Positions 60,862 through 64,000 of a DNA stretch of 64,000 nucleotides are shown here, piece after piece (the first letter of the stretch is position 1; the number at the start of each line of letters is the position of its first letter). The notes under the pieces are model-generated. The model was not told the DNA's origin and did no database searches. It saw only the letters and a list, made by a program, of their open reading frames with translations. Origin of the DNA: Flavobacterium flavigenum (GTDB taxonomy: Bacteria > Bacteroidota > Bacteroidia > Flavobacteriales > Flavobacteriaceae); contig NZ_CP114285.2 of the NCBI RefSeq assembly GCF_027111255.2, forward strand, positions 2,604,001 through 2,668,000. Direction: 5' to 3'. The translations under genes were made by a program, and so were the position numbers.

Positions 60862-62874
60862 ATGCGTACAATATATCTTCCTACTCTTAGAAAGCTTAAA
60901 ATTCAAAATTTCACTTTATATCCAAATGGTTTAAATTTCGAATATGACTTTATTAATGGTGTTAATTTAATTATTGGTGGAAATGGAATGGGTAAAACCA
61001 CTTTAGTAAATATAATTAAGTACGCTATCATTGGTAATTACACTAAACAATTTGGATATTCGAGAACTTATTTAGAGAAAAAAATTGAAGGACGAAAATC
61101 TTTTCCCATTGATTATTTTAAAAATAGATTGGATGCAACTATGTCCACCCCTTCTAAGGCAACAGTATCAATTGAATTTGAAATTAATGAGAATATTTTT
61201 GTTATTGAAAGGTGCTTAGAAGACATTAAGATTAACTCACTAATAGTAAATGGTGCTGAAATTGAAGGAGAGATAATTACTCAAAAGAAATATGATAGTT
61301 TAAAAGACACTGAGAAAAGCATATATCTTAATTATCATTATGAAGATAAGATTTCAAGTTTTTCTGGGATGTCATTTGATGATTTGATTTTCTTTATAAA
61401 TGAAATATTGTTTTTTGGAGAAAGTCATAATACAGTTCTTTGGAATGACGATGACCCAAATGTTCAGGATGAGCTTTTTAATAAGTATTTTAATAGTCCA
61501 GAACTAGATAGTCAGAGACAAGAAGCTATCAGGCAAGCGAAGTATTTTGACAGTATTTCTAGACATAAGTCTGAAGATATAAGGGCAATAAGAGAAGTAC
61601 TTAAAAAAATAAATCAAAGAGTTGATAATAATAATGGTCAAAATACCAATAATATAGAAGAGTCTTTAAATTTTAAAATATCAGATCTTAAAAAAATAAT
61701 TGAGAACATTGATGTTAACATTGAAAATAAGCAGAAGGAAAGGATTGTAATTGATGATAAAATTAGATTATTGAATAATAGATCTAATGCATTGAGTATT
61801 ACTGAAACAGACCTCGATAAACAAAAAAAATCAACAGAAGATAAGTTATTTGCAAATAAATGGGTAAAACTTCATAAAAAATACGATGATTATTTACAAA
61901 ATTTAAAAGCCAATAAATTTTGTCCTATGTGTAACAATGAAGTTGAAGATTCCTTTGTTTTGGAAAAAATAAGCCATTCTAATAACTGCTTTCTTTGCAA
62001 TCAAGAAATAAATCAAACCACTAATGATGAACTTACTGCTAATTTTTTAGTGATTGATAAAGAAGTAAAATCAGTTTATACAGAAATCCAAAATATAATC
62101 AAGGAGGTAAGAGAAAATGAAAATGCACTTAAAAATTTGGATCGGGAATTCAAATCATTAGAGTATGAAAAAAGGAAATTAATGACTGAATTACGAAATC
62201 TTGAATATGAAAATGTTAAAGATACGAGTAAAAACAGTGATGAACTCCAAGCTTTTTTTGATGAAATTGAAGAGTTGGAAAAACAAAAATTAGAATTTCA
62301 AGAAAAAAGCAAAGTAGAGAGAGCAAAAGCAGAGAAATTCAGTAAAGATATAGAGTATTCAATATCAAAAAATACAATTCATTTTTCGAATCTGTTTTCT
62401 CAATTTGCAGGCAGTTTCCTAGGTATTGATTGTTCTCTTACATATACAGATATGGGAAATGGTAATAAACGATTTTATCCTATGATCGGAGGTAGGGTTA
62501 GATATTATGAAGAAGAATTATCTGAATCTCAAAGATTTTTTGTTGATCATTCTTTCAGGATGAGTATTTTAACTTTCTTCTATACAAAACCATCTTTTTA
62601 TATTGTTGAAACTCCGGATAGTAGTCTTGACATAACATATGAAAGAAATGCGGCTGAAGTATTTGCTAAATTTTTAGGAAATCCAAATTCATTAATAATA
62701 ACTTCAAATTTAAATAATAGTGATTTTGTCAATCATTTAATAGAAATATCAGATGTTAAGTTGATAAGCTTAATTGATTTAGGGAAAAAATCTTTAATTC
62801 AAGGCTCAAGTAATTTACTTAATGATATATTAAAAACAATGTATAATAAAATTAAAGCTAAAGTCATTAAATAA
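60862..62874 (+). CDS. Rad50/SMC-like ABC ATPase with double CxxC
   Basis: 670-residue ABC ATPase with a coiled-coil middle. Walker A GGNGMGKTT is at 39-47. The coiled coil runs ~220-340 and ~385-500, and between the arms are two CxxC pairs, CPMC (354-357) and CFLC (376-379), which could bind zinc within one chain instead of pairing between chains as in the single Rad50 hook. The signature is LSESQ (553-557). The Walker B region reads IVETPDSSLD (E583, D586, D590), an acidic swap relative to the DTPE type I expect. It is the first gene of a three-gene operon whose shape fits ABC-three-component systems. Confidence 0.82.
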   Translation: MRTIYLPTLRKLKIQNFTLYPNGLNFEYDFINGVNLIIGGNGMGKTTLVNIIKYAIIGNYTKQFGYSRTYLEKKIEGRKSFPIDYFKNRLDATMSTPSKATVSIEFEINENIFVIERCLEDIKINSLIVNGAEIEGEIITQKKYDSLKDTEKSIYLNYHYEDKISSFSGMSFDDLIFFINEILFFGESHNTVLWNDDDPNVQDELFNKYFNSPELDSQRQEAIRQAKYFDSISRHKSEDIRAIREVLKKINQRVDNNNGQNTNNIEESLNFKISDLKKIIENIDVNIENKQKERIVIDDKIRLLNNRSNALSITETDLDKQKKSTEDKLFANKWVKLHKKYDDYLQNLKANKFCPMCNNEVEDSFVLEKISHSNNCFLCNQEINQTTNDELTANFLVIDKEVKSVYTEIQNIIKEVRENENALKNLDREFKSLEYEKRKLMTELRNLEYENVKDTSKNSDELQAFFDEIEELEKQKLEFQEKSKVERAKAEKFSKDIEYSISKNTIHFSNLFSQFAGSFLGIDCSLTYTDMGNGNKRFYPMIGGRVRYYEEELSESQRFFVDHSFRMSILTFFYTKPSFYIVETPDSSLDITYERNAAEVFAKFLGNPNSLIITSNLNNSDFVNHLIEISDVKLISLIDLGKKSLIQGSSNLLNDILKTMYNKIKAKVIK

Positions 62875-63482
62875 TGAAAGCTACTTCTAAAGAAATATTT
62901 AATTCAAGTTCAGATATCTTAACATTAGTTTTTTTAGTTAAAGAGATCGGATGGAATTCAATTAGACAACAATCGATTCAAAGAGTTGTATATCTCTCTA
63001 AAGTCCTATATTCTTTTGTGAATAAAGAAAATAAAAATCCTTTTGAATATTACCATTTTACTGCGAGCTTGTCAGGACCTTATGCAGATATAATTAATAA
63101 TTCTATTTTGTATTTAAAAAGTAATGAATACATTTCTGATGATGATGGCGAGCTTAAAATTTTAGATGCAGAATTGGAAAAGCAAATTATTGAAGATGAG
63201 AAATTTAGATGGCTAAAAACTATAGTTTATATTTTAGGTGTCTATGGCGAGAACAAAATTTTTGGATTTACTATTAATGACCCACTGTATAAAGATGCAG
63301 TTCAGAGGAATGAGCCAAAAGAGTTAGATACTTCTCCTGATAACAAGACAATTAAAGTTTTAAGTCAGTTCAAGGAAGCATTTGAAGAAACTTTAGAGGA
63401 TGTATCTAAAATTGACAAAAAAGAATATCTGGAATTATACTTTGAGTATATATTTAGTAAAATTATTAAACGTGAAGTCTAA
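62874..63482 (+). CDS. Middle component-like protein of the ABC operon
   Basis: 202-residue protein with no signal or membrane segment. It is helical, with Tyr-rich stretches (RVVYLSKVLYSFVNKENKNP, YYHFTASLSGPYADIINNSI) and an acidic C-terminus. Its ATG overlaps the TAA of the ABC gene by one base, and its stop lies one base from the next ATG. Position and size match the middle component of ABC-three-component systems. The family cannot be confirmed by eye. Confidence 0.65.
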   Translation: MKATSKEIFNSSSDILTLVFLVKEIGWNSIRQQSIQRVVYLSKVLYSFVNKENKNPFEYYHFTASLSGPYADIINNSILYLKSNEYISDDDGELKILDAELEKQIIEDEKFRWLKTIVYILGVYGENKIFGFTINDPLYKDAVQRNEPKELDTSPDNKTIKVLSQFKEAFEETLEDVSKIDKKEYLELYFEYIFSKIIKREV

Positions 63483-63483
63483 T

Positions 63484-64000
63484 ATGGATGATTTTAAAGA
63501 AAACCTTAAAGCTTTAATTAGAGAAAAAAAAGAACAAATCTATAAAAGGACAGGCGATGATTTTTCAGAAAATGATAATTTTAAGAAATTACTGGTTGTA
63601 CTGCATTCCTATAGAAATAATAATATTTTTCAAAAAGAGTACAAAACAATTCTTATAAAAAAAATTGAAATAGAAAATTTATCGACGGATATAGCTGTCA
63701 AAGTTGATTTGTGTTTAAAAGGAATAGATGCAGTAGCTAGTAATCATCTAGTAATAGATAGAAATGCATATCTAATTTCCTCTGAAAATAGTACGTATTC
63801 AAATGGTACAGAAGCGCGAAAAACCTATTTAGAACTTTCGAAAGATTATTGTGTTTTTTTCATAAATCCAAGTGGAATACATTATTTTATTGATGGAATT
63901 GATGTAGGCGACACTATCTTTTTTACACCTCAAGATTATGATAGATTCTCTGAATTAAAAGATGTCAATAAAATTATTGAGGTACTAGATGAATATAGAA
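63484..64000 (+). CDS. Partial third protein of the ABC operon
   Basis: The ATG at 63484 opens a frame that is uninterrupted to the window edge (172 codons seen). The N-terminus is MDDFKENLKALIREKKEQIY, followed by a helical part and an alpha/beta stretch (FINPSGIHYFIDGIDVG). It begins one base after the preceding stop, so it is the third gene of the operon. In ABC-three-component systems this slot holds the effector. No effector motif appears in the visible part, and the C-terminus lies outside. Confidence 0.65.
   Translation, partial: MDDFKENLKALIREKKEQIYKRTGDDFSENDNFKKLLVVLHSYRNNNIFQKEYKTILIKKIEIENLSTDIAVKVDLCLKGIDAVASNHLVIDRNAYLISSENSTYSNGTEARKTYLELSKDYCVFFINPSGIHYFIDGIDVGDTIFFTPQDYDRFSELKDVNKIIEVLDEYR

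Larger units (their letters stand above)
52475..64000 (+). mobile_element. Integrative element at a tRNA, continuing beyond the window
   Basis: The tRNA, then an integrase in the same direction, mark the left end. Cargo follows: helicase, Sak4-like ATPase, DUF3871, PIN protein and an ABC-type three-gene operon. The region is visibly more AT-rich than the core and uses AGA for Arg. No relaxase, capsid or conjugation genes are seen. The right end and the second att repeat lie outside the window. Confidence 0.75.

Noticed and set aside
52777..64000. Prophage
   Set aside because: No capsid, tail, terminase or lysis genes are seen. The visible cargo fits an integrative element better.

Overview
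The window looks like a chromosomal segment of a Flavobacterium-like member of the Bacteroidota. Four things support this: recurrent promoter boxes of the type TAnnTTTG just upstream of genes, A-rich leaders with no clear Shine-Dalgarno sequence, characteristic families (DUF5686, PepSY-like, LytTR with a LytS-type kinase, class-B succinate dehydrogenase, HMG-CoA synthase), and dispersed intergenic palindromes. The species assignment is inference.

Positions 1-52,470 are mainly core genome. 1-4,200 carries pyrH, frr and an outer-membrane DUF5686 protein. 4,375-11,145 holds a CPA2 antiporter, a LytS/LytTR two-component pair, an SMR exporter and an MMPL/RND transporter. 11,531-20,026 carries asnS, rpoN, tdk, rsmI, a HopJ-family gene and recJ, with several inverted-repeat elements between them. 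20,016-27,042 has an MFS/hydrolase operon, a seven-heme cytochrome lipoprotein, lpxH, queD and a crotonase. 27,147-27,690 is an unusual tRNA-Ala locus in which an intact tRNA and a small GIY-YIG nuclease lie between two broken tRNA-Ala copies whose anticodon arm is replaced by a palindrome. 28,040-34,264 includes yegP, an LpxR-like/mtgA/oxidoreductase operon and an S9 peptidase. 34,399-39,750 forms a regulatory block: a hybrid histidine kinase, an NtrC-type regulator and four tandem small PepSY-like secreted proteins. A sigma-54-like promoter and two upstream dyads precede the four genes, so this may be one circuit. A decayed IS3-type insertion sequence follows, then sdhBAC, an HMG-CoA synthase-like gene, an omega-amidase-like nitrilase, an Ig-like lipoprotein, two unknown overlapping genes and methylmalonyl-CoA epimerase.

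From a CAT-anticodon tRNA at 52,475 to the right edge the window is an accessory element. A tyrosine integrase lies directly downstream of the tRNA. It is followed by an SF2 helicase-like protein, a RecA-like Sak4-type ATPase overlapping a DUF3871 gene, and then a convergent PIN-domain nuclease gene. Divergent from the PIN gene is a tight three-gene operon cut by the window edge: a Rad50/SMC-like ABC ATPase with two CxxC pairs, a ~200-residue middle protein, and the N-terminus of a third protein. The layout matches the ABC-three-component type of conflict system. Together with the divergent PIN gene it is the best candidate for an undescribed defence system here. The genes in this part are visibly more AT-rich and use AGA for arginine almost exclusively, which fits recent transfer.
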